Source: Ruminococcaceae bacterium YRB3002 | Lineage (GTDB): Bacteria; Bacillota; Clostridia; Saccharofermentanales; Saccharofermentanaceae | Direction of reading: 5' to 3' | Assembly (NCBI GenBank): GCA_900099715.1 | Contig: FMTG01000010.1 | Coordinates: forward strand, 1-64,000 | Length of the DNA stretch: 64,000 nucleotides | In this document: piece after piece, positions 18,037-26,058 of the stretch | Layout of the letters: every line of letters starts with the position of its first letter | Numbering within the stretch: position 1 is the first letter of the stretch | Notes under the pieces: generated by a model | What the model was told of the DNA's origin: nothing | Seen by the model: only the letters and a program-made list of their open reading frames with translations | The model's database searches: none | Position numbers and translations under genes: made by a program

Positions 18037-18480
18037 ATGGCACTTTTTGACTCCAAGGCAAAGATTATTCAGGGATATGAGAAGTCTATCAATGACAAGA
18101 ATCTTTCAATCAAGAGATATTATGACGAGATCGGACGTCTTTATTATGGTCAGTATAAGGACAATAACGTAGATGTCACAAAGGATATCAACAACCGTTG
18201 TGATGCTGTAACAAAGCTCTACAGGGATATCGAGGAACTGAAGCATAAGATCCTCTTCGAGAAGGGACTGAAGCTTTGCCCTGCATGTAAGACGGAGAAT
18301 AATCTCGAGTACGCTTTCTGCTTCAAGTGCGGCAATAAGTTCGATCCTGAATCATCCAAGCGTGTCATCATGGCTGACGAGTACGAGCAGATGGCTGCCG
18401 AGCCTGAAGCTGAGGATGAGGTCGAAGTGATCGATGACGAGGATGTCGTAGAGGAAGAGAAGACAGAGGACGAAGAGTAA
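18037..18480 (+). CDS. Coiled-coil zinc-ribbon protein, acidic tail
   Basis: 147 aa: residues ~10-80 are predominantly helical and charged, followed by a zinc ribbon with CPAC (~87-90) and CFKC (~102-105), then an acidic C-terminal tail (last ~30 residues mostly D/E/V). The ribosome site CGGAGGTGAA precedes the ATG, and a TATAAT at 17998-18003 may drive it. Function unknown; such short ribbons often mediate protein contacts. The gene is followed by a strong terminator, so it is monocistronic or the last gene of the uvrB run. Confidence 0.7.
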   Translation: MALFDSKAKIIQGYEKSINDKNLSIKRYYDEIGRLYYGQYKDNNVDVTKDINNRCDAVTKLYRDIEELKHKILFEKGLKLCPACKTENNLEYAFCFKCGNKFDPESSKRVIMADEYEQMAAEPEAEDEVEVIDDEDVVEEEKTEDEE

Positions 18481-18510
18481 GCCCTGTTCCCTCGTATAAC
18501 ATGAAGGCTG

Positions 18511-18539
18511 CTGCCCCGGTGTATGCCGGGGCAGTTTTT
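18511..18539 (+). terminator. Terminator of the zinc-ribbon gene
   Basis: CTGCCCCGG/CCGGGGCAG, a perfect 9-bp stem with a 6-base loop, then TTTTT. The T-run merges with the -35 box of the next gene. Confidence 0.92.
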
Positions 18540-18566
18540 GACTTTGGATATATGACGACCTATAAT
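18538..18566 (+). promoter_or_regulatory. Promoter of the TerD-like gene
   Basis: TTGACT (18538-18543), 17 bases, TATAAT (18561-18566). The predicted ~90-base leader contains a perfect 14-bp palindrome CGATGATATCATCG (18617-18630) followed by a T-run just before the ribosome site. Confidence 0.7.
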
Positions 18567-18665
18567 AATGGTGTCCGGTAGCTAATCGTGTTTACTTCAT
18601 AGTTGGGAAAAGAATGCGATGATATCATCGGACATTTTTTATTATCTGAAACGGAGGCGGGATAT

Positions 18666-20729
18666 ATGATCAGCGACAGGATGATGTGTTATCTTTTTAA
18701 TAAGAACATTCTCGTCAATGAAGGTAAAACCGTTGAAGATGATCCCGGTGCAGTTCTTATCTCCCTTGCAAAACTTTTCAATATCAGGGTGGTCAAGGGA
18801 TCAGGCCTTGCTCACAGGGATATGATCCGTTTTGTGTCGGAATTGGTATATGTAAACGTTCCCGAACCGTTCTACAGAGGCTTCCCCGGCAGCGTGAGAG
18901 AGCTTGCCCCACAGGAACTGTTATATGATCAGATCCTGAACTATTTCATAACATACGGTCTTGGTGATATGTCTCAGACCCGTCATTCCGTATTCGAAGA
19001 AACAGTTGAGCGGACAGTATTCAGCGAGGAGACTGATATCAGGGAATTTGTGATCGTTGATGAGAAGGAAGCTCTGGCTTTGATAGATAAGTATGTATCG
19101 GATCTCTGCCTGTCCACAAGACCTCTGAACACGCTTCAGTTCTCTCTTGTAAGCGACCATATAAGACACAACGGATTTATTCCCGGAAAGGTGTCTTCCA
19201 AGGATACGGCTGTAAGGCTTATAGCAGACCTTGGAGCGTACGGGTTTGCTGATTACCTGTCAATGTCAGACGTGATCAGGCTTGTCGATTTCATTAACTA
19301 TACTTCTTATGGCAACAATGATATGACAAATCTCAACCTCAGAAATAAAGACCGTAAACTCATTGCGCGGGCAATAGATAGGATAGGTGATGGCGGGCGC
19401 ATTAATACCAGTGAATGCTGCGAGAAGCGCAAGATGTGGGCCGGGCTTTTGCATCACATTCATTATGTGCCGAAGACACCTGCGATGGAAGAGTTTGTAA
19501 ACATCATGAGAGGTCATGAGAATCTGTCGGCGTATTCTGTTTTTGAGCGTCATATGCAGGAGAACAACATACGCAAAGCTGTGGATGACCTGATCAGTTC
19601 CAAGGGCCAGGGAGCGCTTATGCGCAGCCTCAACTATATCCTGAGCAGATGCGGAACTGAAGAGGAGCACAGGTATGTGTTGTCGAAGGCTGATACCAGA
19701 AACGGCATCATATTGCTGCAGCTGTATTTGCAGTATAGAAGATATGTGTCGGAACGTGTTCCCAGGACATTTGTCTTTACAAAGCATAATCTGAGCTGTG
19801 TTCACGTTGAGACTGATGATGAAGTCAGGAGAAGACGGTCACTTCTGTCATCTGAACAGGCTTCAGAGATAGCTGATATGATCCTGGGAAAACTAAGGCA
19901 GGTATATAAAAACCGTCTTGGTAAAGTCTATATCGAGCCTTCCATGCGCAGGTACGGGGTGCCTCTGTCTGAGTCTGCCACACAGAGTGGAGCAGGCGTG
20001 CTTACAAAGGGTTCACGTATAGCAATCGGAAAAGCAAAGAAGATACGTGCTTTTACATACTGGGAGAGGGTTGATGATATCGATCTGTCGGCCATGGGTA
20101 TCGATGAGAAAGGTAACCATATCGAATTCTCCTGGAGGACTATGAGCGGTGTAAACCAGAAAGACGGAGCCATTGTCTATTCGGGAGATGAGACCAGCGG
20201 GTATAATGGCGGCTCTGAGTTTTTCGATATAGATGTTGAGAAGTTCAGGAGGGAGTATCCTGAGGTCAGGTATATTGTGTTCTGTGATAATGTGTATTCC
20301 TTTCTGACTTTTGACAGATGTATCTGCAGGGCGGGATATATGATCAGGGATGAGGAAGACACGGGAAATGTGTATGAACCGAAGACTGTGAAGTCTGCTT
20401 ATGTGGTGACCGGAGCGACCAGATTCTGTTATATGTTTGCGATAGATCTGACAACTGACGAACTCGTATGGATCAACAGCGCAAGGGATAGTGACCGGGC
20501 AGTGGCGGGAGATACTGAATTCGGATTCCTGATAGACCAGATCAACATCACGCGAATATTTAACATGTATGACCTGTTTTCCATGATGGCATCATCGGTA
20601 ACTGAGGATATCAGAGATGCTGATGTCGTGGTGACAGACAGAGTGTATCCTGAAGACGTGGATCTTAACAGCAAGGAGATCATCCGCGAATATGATGTGG
20701 AACGTATCATGGCTCTGATGAATCGGTGA
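18666..20729 (+). CDS. Large cytoplasmic protein with C-terminal TerD-like domain, function unknown
   Basis: 687 aa, no signal or membrane segment. The first ~420 residues are helical and unrecognised. From ~440 onward the sequence resembles the TerD calcium-binding stress family: GSRIAIGKAKKIRAF, DIDLSAMGID, IVYSGDETSGYNGG, EFFDIDV, with the spaced acidic residues typical of that fold. TerD proteins are linked to tellurite, phage and chemical stress responses. No other ter genes are near. The start ATG 18666 follows GGAGG by 8 bases and is preferred over an in-frame TTG at 18603. The TerD assignment is from motif reading only. Confidence 0.5.
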   Translation: MISDRMMCYLFNKNILVNEGKTVEDDPGAVLISLAKLFNIRVVKGSGLAHRDMIRFVSELVYVNVPEPFYRGFPGSVRELAPQELLYDQILNYFITYGLGDMSQTRHSVFEETVERTVFSEETDIREFVIVDEKEALALIDKYVSDLCLSTRPLNTLQFSLVSDHIRHNGFIPGKVSSKDTAVRLIADLGAYGFADYLSMSDVIRLVDFINYTSYGNNDMTNLNLRNKDRKLIARAIDRIGDGGRINTSECCEKRKMWAGLLHHIHYVPKTPAMEEFVNIMRGHENLSAYSVFERHMQENNIRKAVDDLISSKGQGALMRSLNYILSRCGTEEEHRYVLSKADTRNGIILLQLYLQYRRYVSERVPRTFVFTKHNLSCVHVETDDEVRRRRSLLSSEQASEIADMILGKLRQVYKNRLGKVYIEPSMRRYGVPLSESATQSGAGVLTKGSRIAIGKAKKIRAFTYWERVDDIDLSAMGIDEKGNHIEFSWRTMSGVNQKDGAIVYSGDETSGYNGGSEFFDIDVEKFRREYPEVRYIVFCDNVYSFLTFDRCICRAGYMIRDEEDTGNVYEPKTVKSAYVVTGATRFCYMFAIDLTTDELVWINSARDSDRAVAGDTEFGFLIDQINITRIFNMYDLFSMMASSVTEDIRDADVVVTDRVYPEDVDLNSKEIIREYDVERIMALMNR

Positions 20730-20834
20730 ATGGAAAAATATACCCGATTTGTTATATATAACTGCGCCGTTTCCTGTTATCATATACAGTGAAGTACATG
20801 CATCCCTTTATTGGATGAAAGAAGGAGGATGGCT

Positions 20835-22457
20835 ATGTCTTATGAATCACCCAGACAGATGAATGAACAGGAACTTGTTGCCAGTTTCAGTGATGCAGTC
20901 AGGTTCGGACATTTGTACGTGTTATATCAGCCTAAGATAAATCACACTACAGGAAGGATGATCGGCGCTGAAGCGCTTATGCGCTGGAAGCACCCCATTT
21001 ACGGTGTACAGATGCCGCTGGATTTTATTCCTGTTCTGGAGAAGAATAATCTTATCCTTGATGCGGACCTGTTCGTGTGTGAGTCGGTCTGCAGATTTCT
21101 CCGCAGATGTCTTGATGAAGATATACCTGCAGTTCCGATATCTATTAATATGTCGCGTTACGATATCTTCAACCATGACTACGTGAACATGATAGAGCAG
21201 ATGAGAAAGAAGTACGATATACCTGTAAAGTACATTCATATCGAGGTAACCGAGTCTTCCGCCATCGGTGGAATGGAGCTCATGACAAGAGCGCTCAATC
21301 AGATGCATGAGTATGGTTATGTTGTTGAGATGGATGACTTTGGAAGCGGGTATTCCTCCCTTAACATACTTAAGGATCTGGATGTTGATGTGATCAAGCT
21401 GGACATGCGTTTCCTCAGCGGCGATATCGGAGGAAGGGGAGGAGCCATCCTGAGTTCCATAGTACAGATGACAAAATGGCTTAATACTCCTGTCCTGGCG
21501 GAAGGTGTTGAGACTCCCGAACAGGCTGAGTTCATGAAGAGCATTGGCTGTTATTATATTCAGGGATATCTGTATTCAAAACCTCTCAATGATGAGGAGT
21601 TTATAGAGAAACTTAAGATCGTTGATCATGAGCCGTTGTCCAAGTCGACTGATCTTATATATTCCATCAATTCGGGAAGGTTCTGGGATCCCCAATCCAT
21701 GGAGACATTGCTGTTCAATGAGCTGGTAGGACCCGCTGCAATATTCACGTATAAGGACGGCAAGACTGAGTTTGTCCGCGTTAATGCTAAATACATCAAA
21801 GAGATAGGTATGAACCTAACTGCCAGAGAGATGCTTGGAATGGATCTTCTGGACTCTCTGGATGATGACGGGAAAAAGGATCTTGTGGGTACTCTCGAGA
21901 GGGCGATAGCAACCGGTGAAGAGGAAGAGTGCGAAGTGTGGAGGAATGTCTGTTCCCAGATCTGCGGGGAAGAGAAGGTTCTTATCAGAGGTCACGTAAG
22001 AATGATCGGGCATGCGGATGACCGGTATCTGTTCTATGCGATGGTTCAGAATATAACTGCTGACAGAAGGCGGTATGAAGCTCTTGAGGAGAGTGAACGG
22101 AAGTTCCGTATGGCAAGCGAGCAGAATAATACGTATGCATGGGAATATGAGATATCAACCCACCGTATGAGACCTTGCTTCAGATGTATGAGAGATCTGG
22201 GCGTCCCGCCTGTAGTTGAGGATTATCCTCAGCCTTTGTTCGATAACGGACTGTTCCCGCCGGATTACTATGATATGTACATGGATTGGATGAAGCAGCT
22301 GGAGAACGGTGTCGATCATCTTGAGGCTATCATACCTCTGACCCCGGACCGTATTCCGTTTATCGTGAGATATACGACTGAATTCGACGAGAACGGGTGT
22401 CCTCTTAAGGCCTACGGATCCGCTACGATCGTTGTTGATGATATGGCAGATAAATAG
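20835..22457 (+). CDS. EAL-domain c-di-GMP phosphodiesterase with C-terminal PAS-like region
   Basis: ~540 aa. The EAL domain fills the first ~250 residues and all catalytic residues are present: EALMR, the Asn of INMSR, the Glu of IEVTES, DDFGSG, the Lys of VIKLD and the Glu of AEGVE. It should therefore linearise cyclic di-GMP. The remaining ~280 residues contain one or two PAS-like sensor modules, an arrangement inverted relative to most sensors, where PAS precedes EAL. Soluble. ATG 20835 sits 6 bases after GGAGG; ATG 20829 and TTG 20811 are in frame but badly placed. Transcribed alone and ended by a strong hairpin. Confidence 0.85.
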   Translation: MSYESPRQMNEQELVASFSDAVRFGHLYVLYQPKINHTTGRMIGAEALMRWKHPIYGVQMPLDFIPVLEKNNLILDADLFVCESVCRFLRRCLDEDIPAVPISINMSRYDIFNHDYVNMIEQMRKKYDIPVKYIHIEVTESSAIGGMELMTRALNQMHEYGYVVEMDDFGSGYSSLNILKDLDVDVIKLDMRFLSGDIGGRGGAILSSIVQMTKWLNTPVLAEGVETPEQAEFMKSIGCYYIQGYLYSKPLNDEEFIEKLKIVDHEPLSKSTDLIYSINSGRFWDPQSMETLLFNELVGPAAIFTYKDGKTEFVRVNAKYIKEIGMNLTAREMLGMDLLDSLDDDGKKDLVGTLERAIATGEEEECEVWRNVCSQICGEEKVLIRGHVRMIGHADDRYLFYAMVQNITADRRRYEALEESERKFRMASEQNNTYAWEYEISTHRMRPCFRCMRDLGVPPVVEDYPQPLFDNGLFPPDYYDMYMDWMKQLENGVDHLEAIIPLTPDRIPFIVRYTTEFDENGCPLKAYGSATIVVDDMADK

Positions 22458-22460
22458 ATT

Positions 22461-22494
22461 AAACAGGGACTGCCCGCAGGAGCAGTCCCTGTTT
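22461..22494. terminator. Bidirectional terminator between EAL gene and small-peptide gene
   Basis: Perfect 13-bp inverted repeat AAACAGGGACTGC/GCAGTCCCTGTTT with an 8-base loop. It lies between the two converging transcripts. Confidence 0.85.
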
Positions 22495-22518
22495 CACAGA
22501 TCAATAACAGACTAATGA

Positions 22519-22623
22519 TCAGCCGGGGAACGGCTCTTTCGACATGACAGGGTCATCGAGCAGGTCAACCCGGTCAAATGTAATGATCTCCATCTCAAGT
22601 TCTTCGTATCTCAAAACTTCCAT
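22519..22623 (-). CDS. 34-residue acidic peptide
   Basis: The frame begins at 22623 behind a good ribosome site (AAGGAGAT, 22638-22631) and ends at TGA 22521-22519. The peptide starts MEVLRYEELEMEIITFDRVD and ends EPFPG. It resembles the abundant clostridial short proteins of pattern YExPxxEIIxFDxxDII; that similarity is from memory and their role is unknown. It lies directly downstream of a decayed surface-protein tail, with 31 bases between. Confidence 0.5.
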   Translation of the reverse strand: MEVLRYEELEMEIITFDRVDLLDDPVMSKEPFPG

Positions 22624-22654
22624 CTTAATAATCTCCTTATCACTTAGAATACTG

Positions 22655-23002
22655 TCAAAGCGCATCTACTGCATTGCTATACGCATAAATAGCTTTCAGG
22701 ACGTTAAGCGAATTTACTTTTGCGTTGCCGTTTGCCAGAGCGTTGTAAATATAAGTCATAACACTGATGGTGGCAGTATATTCGCCGTCAAATACGACAT
22801 CAAAACCATCCTTAAGCTCGTGGGCTGCGATGTCGTCTATCTGCACATAGTACTCGTTCGCTGTACCTGACGCATTGATCTTCAGAGATCTGCCCGCGAG
22901 AGTAACCGTATGGTTGGAGATATCATCCGTGCTGGTAAAGAACAGCCTGAGAGCTGAATTGGAATCAAGGACCAGTGACAGACCGGTCAGCGTGATTGGT
23001 GC
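22655..23002 (-). pseudogene. C-terminal remnant of a secreted/surface protein, no start
   Basis: Open from 23002 (preceded in frame by TGA) to TGA 22657-22655, ~115 codons. The content is a beta-rich module (LTGLSLVLDSNSALRLFF...YYVQIDDIAAHEL) ending in a short helix (LNVLKAIYAYSNAVDAL). This is the usual terminal part of large clostridial secreted proteins. No ribosome site or start precedes it; coding resemblance stops abruptly near 23003-23030, where an AT-rich stretch begins. I read it as the 3' end of a gene whose front was deleted. Confidence 0.5.
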
Positions 23003-23065
23003 TCATGGAATTTTCCACCAGTTAAATTAAATTATATTATATAGAAAACGCGGTTATGGACACAT

Positions 23066-23096
23066 AAATAAAAGAGCTGCCCTTCCGGACAGCTCC
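23066..23096 (-). terminator. Terminator of the DUF2975-XRE operon
   Basis: Minus strand GAGCTGTCC/GGGCAGCTC stem with a GGAA loop, followed by TTTTATTTAT, 18 bases past the XRE stop. Confidence 0.85.
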
Positions 23097-23114
23097 CCTA
23101 TTATGATCTGCTAT

Positions 23115-23324
23115 TCAGTCTTTGCTGTACTCCAGTATGTCACCGGGCTGGCAGTCCAGTGCTTCACATATGGCTACCAGGGTGGAGAATCTGATCGCCG
23201 ATATCTTTCCGTTCTTCATCTTGGACAGGTTGACATTGGACACGCCAACACGCTCAGCCAGTTCGTTGAGAGATATCTTGCGGTCCGCCATGACGCGGTC
23301 CAGCCGTAATATTATCTGTCCCAT
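23115..23324 (-). CDS. XRE-family (Cro/CI) transcriptional regulator, YozG-like
   Basis: 69 aa, a bare helix-turn-helix of the YozG type: LDRVMADRKISLNELAERVG, then NVNLSKMKNGKISAIR and LDCQPGDILEY. ATG 23324 follows GAGGTGGG; an in-frame GTG at 23333 overlaps that site and is unlikely. It begins 10 bases after the stop of the DUF2975 membrane protein, a pairing conserved across Firmicutes (YoaS/YozG in Bacillus). By analogy the membrane protein may control or be controlled by the regulator. Confidence 0.85.
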   Translation of the reverse strand: MGQIILRLDRVMADRKISLNELAERVGVSNVNLSKMKNGKISAIRFSTLVAICEALDCQPGDILEYSKD

Positions 23325-23334
23325 TATTCCCACC

Positions 23335-23928
23335 TCACAATGTCTCGTCCGACTGTATCTGAAGTGTCTTGCCGTAATCCATTACAGTGTAGATGACCCA
23401 TGTTGCCACGCCGCTCAGCAAACCTAATGCAGCACCGGCAGTCATGAGAAGGAACCCGCTTATTACGATCATGACAACGGTTACTCTTCTTATAACTCTG
23501 TCAGTGAAGGGAGTATTCTCCTTCTCGATCATAGAGAAGACGCTGCTCAGAAGCTTCATCATTACGGCTGCTACTGCAATCGCCAGACTTATCATAATCA
23601 AATATATACCATAGATAATGCTGTACGGATGTTCATCCAGAGCCTTCTGCATTGCCGGAATATCGGAGTGCCAGTCAGATGGATCGATCCCCTGGATGTT
23701 GACCAGCTTTACAGATCCTATGCTGTTTCCGGAGGAACTGATCTGTCCTGATTCCACAGCTTCCACAAACTGCGGTTCAAATCTGTCTGCGGCGGATATC
23801 AAGCTGATGCCTGCGATCATTGCTAAGACACATCCCACGGTACAGACTATACAGAGCGCAATTGATACTTTCTTGCCGATGCTGCTGCTCTTTCTGATCT
23901 TTGCTAATTTTACATTTTCCTCATTCAT
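23335..23928 (-). CDS. DUF2975-type four-helix membrane protein
   Basis: 197 aa with four membrane helices (~24-45, 104-125, 148-170, 172-188) and an extracytoplasmic loop of ~55 residues after helix 1. The pattern FSMIEKENTPFTDRVIRRV between helices 2 and 3 is characteristic of DUF2975. The ribosome site is AAGGAGAA. Co-transcribed with the following XRE regulator from the promoter at 23999-24027. Function unknown; a membrane partner of the regulator is the usual reading. Confidence 0.75.
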   Translation of the reverse strand: MNEENVKLAKIRKSSSIGKKVSIALCIVCTVGCVLAMIAGISLISAADRFEPQFVEAVESGQISSSGNSIGSVKLVNIQGIDPSDWHSDIPAMQKALDEHPYSIIYGIYLIMISLAIAVAAVMMKLLSSVFSMIEKENTPFTDRVIRRVTVVMIVISGFLLMTAGAALGLLSGVATWVIYTVMDYGKTLQIQSDETL

Positions 23929-23998
23929 GTTATGTATTCTCCTTCTATCCAGATGATTCAGGTATATCTTTCACGGCCGTCTTGTTCCTGATGGTTGT

Positions 23999-24027
23999 AT
24001 GATACAGCGGAAGTATATCTTTGTCAA
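23999..24027 (-). promoter_or_regulatory. Promoter of the DUF2975-XRE operon
   Basis: Minus strand TTGACA (24027-24022), exactly 17 bases, TATCAT (24004-23999), ~70 bases before the DUF2975 start. The boxes are identical to those of the ABC-F leader promoter. Confidence 0.75.
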
Positions 24028-24118
24028 CAACAATTTAACGATAAACGATAAATCATTTGCGTTTAAGATAATGTTGGACACTGGCTATAGTCTTATTGTG
24101 ACTGGTACAGAAGATCTG

Positions 24119-24133
24119 TGTAACATTGTTACA
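24119..24133. repeat. TGTAACA-T-TGTTACA palindrome
   Basis: Perfect 7-bp inverted repeat around a single T, operator-like, in the ~130-base gene-free stretch between the DUF2975 promoter and the double-glycine peptide terminator. No regulator can be assigned. Confidence 0.35.
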
Positions 24134-24155
24134 AATGCTTTACCTAAAGGCTTGC

Positions 24156-24186
24156 ATAAAAAATCGGCTGCATTTGCAGCCGATTC
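24156..24186 (-). terminator. Terminator of the double-glycine peptide gene
   Basis: Perfect 11-bp inverted repeat AATCGGCTGCA/TGCAGCCGATT followed on the minus strand by TTTTTATGC. Confidence 0.85.
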
Positions 24187-24209
24187 TATAAATAATATAT
24201 TAGCGGAGA

Positions 24210-24401
24210 TTATTCGCCCAAATGAGGCCACATATCCGTAATATACTTGTTGATCTCAGGATCATTAGAGAGTGCAAGCAAATCTTCCATTGTCCTTCCA
24301 TCGGCTTTTAGTCTCTTCATAAATTCACGGAGAAAATCCTTTTTCTCATCTGTAAGCTCTCCTCCACTGATCTGTGACAACTGATTGAAATCCAATTCCA
24401 T
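24210..24401 (-). CDS. Orphan peptide with double-glycine export leader, 63 aa
   Basis: Start ATG 24401 follows AAAGGAG. The first 14 residues, MELDFNQLSQISGG, fit the double-glycine leader rule exactly: Leu at -12, Leu at -7, Ile at -4, Gly-Gly at -2/-1. Such leaders are cut by the C39 peptidase domain of bacteriocin or pheromone exporters. The predicted mature part has 49 residues, is charged, mostly helical, ends DMWPHLGE and has no Cys, so it is not a typical lanthipeptide. No transporter, immunity or modification gene is adjacent. The gene has its own promoter and terminator. Secreted signal or bacteriocin-like peptide is inference. Confidence 0.6.
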   Translation of the reverse strand: MELDFNQLSQISGGELTDEKKDFLREFMKRLKADGRTMEDLLALSNDPEINKYITDMWPHLGE

Positions 24402-24449
24402 AGTGTAATCTCCTTTCAAGATTAATCTGATAGCCTTTACTATATTCCA

Positions 24450-24458
24450 ATTATAGCA
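24450..24458 (-). promoter_or_regulatory. Extended -10 promoter of the double-glycine peptide
   Basis: Minus strand TGCTATAAT, giving a start near 24443 and a leader of ~42 bases that includes the AAAGGAG site. No clear -35. Confidence 0.55.
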
Positions 24459-24493
24459 GTGTTGGTGCAAAAGATGTGTTAACAAATATCAAA

Positions 24494-24518
24494 GCCCGGT
24501 CACAAATGTGAACCGGGC
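24494..24518 (-). terminator. Terminator of the GH16 gene
   Basis: Minus strand GCCCGGTTCACA/TGTGACCGGGC-type stem followed by TTTGATATTT, 28 bases past the GH16 stop. Confidence 0.75.
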
Positions 24519-24545
24519 CCCGATATTAGTACAACAAACAGGGGG

Positions 24546-25952
24546 TTAATCTGTTATGTCTTCATATCTTATATTGCGCAGATAAACTGTGGATGTATAT
24601 CCATGGTTACCGAGGTTGTACTCGAGACGGGCATAATTATCGTCTTTCTTGTCAGAAGTGAATTCAAATGTGAATGTCTGCCAGTCTGTTGTAACATCAA
24701 CCGGAGTATCAGGATAGTATCTGCTCCAACCATTGTTTGGTGCCGTTACTGCAACAACGATGTCGCGGGCTTCATCTGCTCTGGCCTCGTATGTTACGCG
24801 GTATGTGTGGTCCTTGAGGACAGGCATGTCAGCTTGCAGGAACTGTACAGAATACTCTTCTGTACCGTCGTTTGTTGATGAGATAACAGCCATGTTATCC
24901 TCGATATGAGCTTCTCCTTCGCCTTCGAGGAAGAGGAGGAACTGCCAGTCAGTATCATCATCAAGATCTTCTGCTACAGCAAAATCACCGTTGTAGATAT
25001 AGTTGCCGTCTTCCAGAGGTTCCTTGAATACCATCGGGGGCTTCTCAACGTTTGTATCATACTCGGGGAGCTGATATACGCGGACGTAGTCGATAAGGAA
25101 CTCTGCATTATCAAAGTCTGTGGAAGCATTAGGATTGCCCGGCCAGTCACCGCCTACAGCGAGGTTCATCTGAACGAAGAAGGGCTGGTTGAAGGGAGCG
25201 GGATAAGGCTTGTCATCTTCGCCTTCTACTGCAGTAAACCAGTCATTGACTGTGAGAACAAGCTGGTCATCCGTGTAGAATCTCATCTCGCCGGGTTCCC
25301 ACTCAACGGAATAGATGTGGAAGTCAGATGCGAATGTTCCGTTATCAAGTGTAAAGGTTCCCTGCTGCTCTGCGTGGGGTTCTCCATAGTGAATTGTGGA
25401 ATAAGATGTTCCGGGATCCTGACCGAGGTTTTCCATGATATCGATCTCGCCGCACTTGGGCCACTGACCGTAGTAACTCTCATCCTTAGGCATCATCCAT
25501 GCTGCGGGCCACAGTCCCTGTCCCTCGGGAACCTTGGCGCGGATGACTACCTTGCCGTACATGAAGTCGGCTTTGTTCTGGGAATTGACCTTGCCGGATG
25601 TGTAGTAGGGGCGGCCGTTCTCTTCGGTCTTGATAGCCTTGAGTACAAGGTTGCCGTCTCTTACGAAAACGTTCTCCTCGGAATCTCTGTATTCCTGAAG
25701 CTCGTTGTTCGTCCATCCGGGTTCCCTGACTTCGCGTGTCCAGATATCAAGGTTGAGAGTATCGCCGTCGAATTCGTCGCTCCAGAGGAGATTATATCCT
25801 TCGAGTTCCGGTGTGGGTGTCTTCACGACCTCGGTGGGTGCGGTTGTATCTTCGGAACTCTCCGAAGGTTCGCCTGTGGCGGTACACGATGTGAGAAGCG
25901 ACAGAATTGTAATGCCGCTGACCACGGAAGTTAAGATCTTGCGTGTGTTCAT
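24546..25952 (-). CDS. GH16 endo-beta-glucanase lipoprotein with CBM4/9-like module
   Basis: 468 aa from ATG 25952. An N-terminal lipoprotein signal has lipobox LLTSC (Cys23), then a Thr/Glu/Pro linker. The GH16 domain (~50-300) carries the catalytic signature EIDIME (E169, D171, E174) and GQGLWPAAWMMP. The C-terminal ~150 residues (NYIYNGDF...) look like a CBM4/9 carbohydrate-binding sandwich. Expected to cleave beta-1,3 or mixed beta-1,3-1,4 glucans at the cell surface. The in-frame extension to 26078 is rejected because it runs through the promoter region and lacks a signal peptide. The divergent AraC regulator is probably its controller. Confidence 0.88.
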   Translation of the reverse strand: MNTRKILTSVVSGITILSLLTSCTATGEPSESSEDTTAPTEVVKTPTPELEGYNLLWSDEFDGDTLNLDIWTREVREPGWTNNELQEYRDSEENVFVRDGNLVLKAIKTEENGRPYYTSGKVNSQNKADFMYGKVVIRAKVPEGQGLWPAAWMMPKDESYYGQWPKCGEIDIMENLGQDPGTSYSTIHYGEPHAEQQGTFTLDNGTFASDFHIYSVEWEPGEMRFYTDDQLVLTVNDWFTAVEGEDDKPYPAPFNQPFFVQMNLAVGGDWPGNPNASTDFDNAEFLIDYVRVYQLPEYDTNVEKPPMVFKEPLEDGNYIYNGDFAVAEDLDDDTDWQFLLFLEGEGEAHIEDNMAVISSTNDGTEEYSVQFLQADMPVLKDHTYRVTYEARADEARDIVVAVTAPNNGWSRYYPDTPVDVTTDWQTFTFEFTSDKKDDNYARLEYNLGNHGYTSTVYLRNIRYEDITD

Positions 25953-25990
25953 AAAAGATCCTGCCTCTCTTATATTCTTGTGATTAAGAT

Positions 25991-26019
25991 AACATAGTGG
26001 GGATGGAGGTGATGTACAA
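25991..26019 (-). promoter_or_regulatory. Promoter of the GH16 gene
   Basis: Minus strand TTGTAC (26019-26014), 17 bases, TATGTT (25996-25991), ~38 bases before the lipoprotein start. Confidence 0.55.
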
Positions 26020-26043
26020 ATGATGACTATATTGTCCTTTTGG

Positions 26044-26052
26044 TGATATAAT
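26044..26052 (+). promoter_or_regulatory. Extended -10 promoter of the AraC gene, predicted leaderless
   Basis: TGATATAAT, with the last base seven bases before A of the ATG at 26059, so the start site and ATG coincide. A weak -35 (ATGACT) lies 18 bases upstream. No ribosome site. Confidence 0.6.
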
Positions 26053-26058
26053 AACGGC

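Noticed and set aside
17159-18061. Minus-strand frame of 300 codons over the uvrB 3' end
   Set aside because: Ser/Ile-rich shadow of UvrB codons, with no start signal; UvrB is certain.
22981-23045. Possible IS end at the break point of the surface-protein remnant
   Set aside because: No transposase, terminal inverted repeat or target duplication can be seen; a plain deletion explains it.
24906-25934. Long plus-strand open frame (342 codons) inside the GH16 region
   Set aside because: It is antisense to the GH16 gene, whose catalytic motif, lipoprotein signal and CBM are all recognisable; the antisense product has unnatural Val/Cys-rich composition and no ribosome site.
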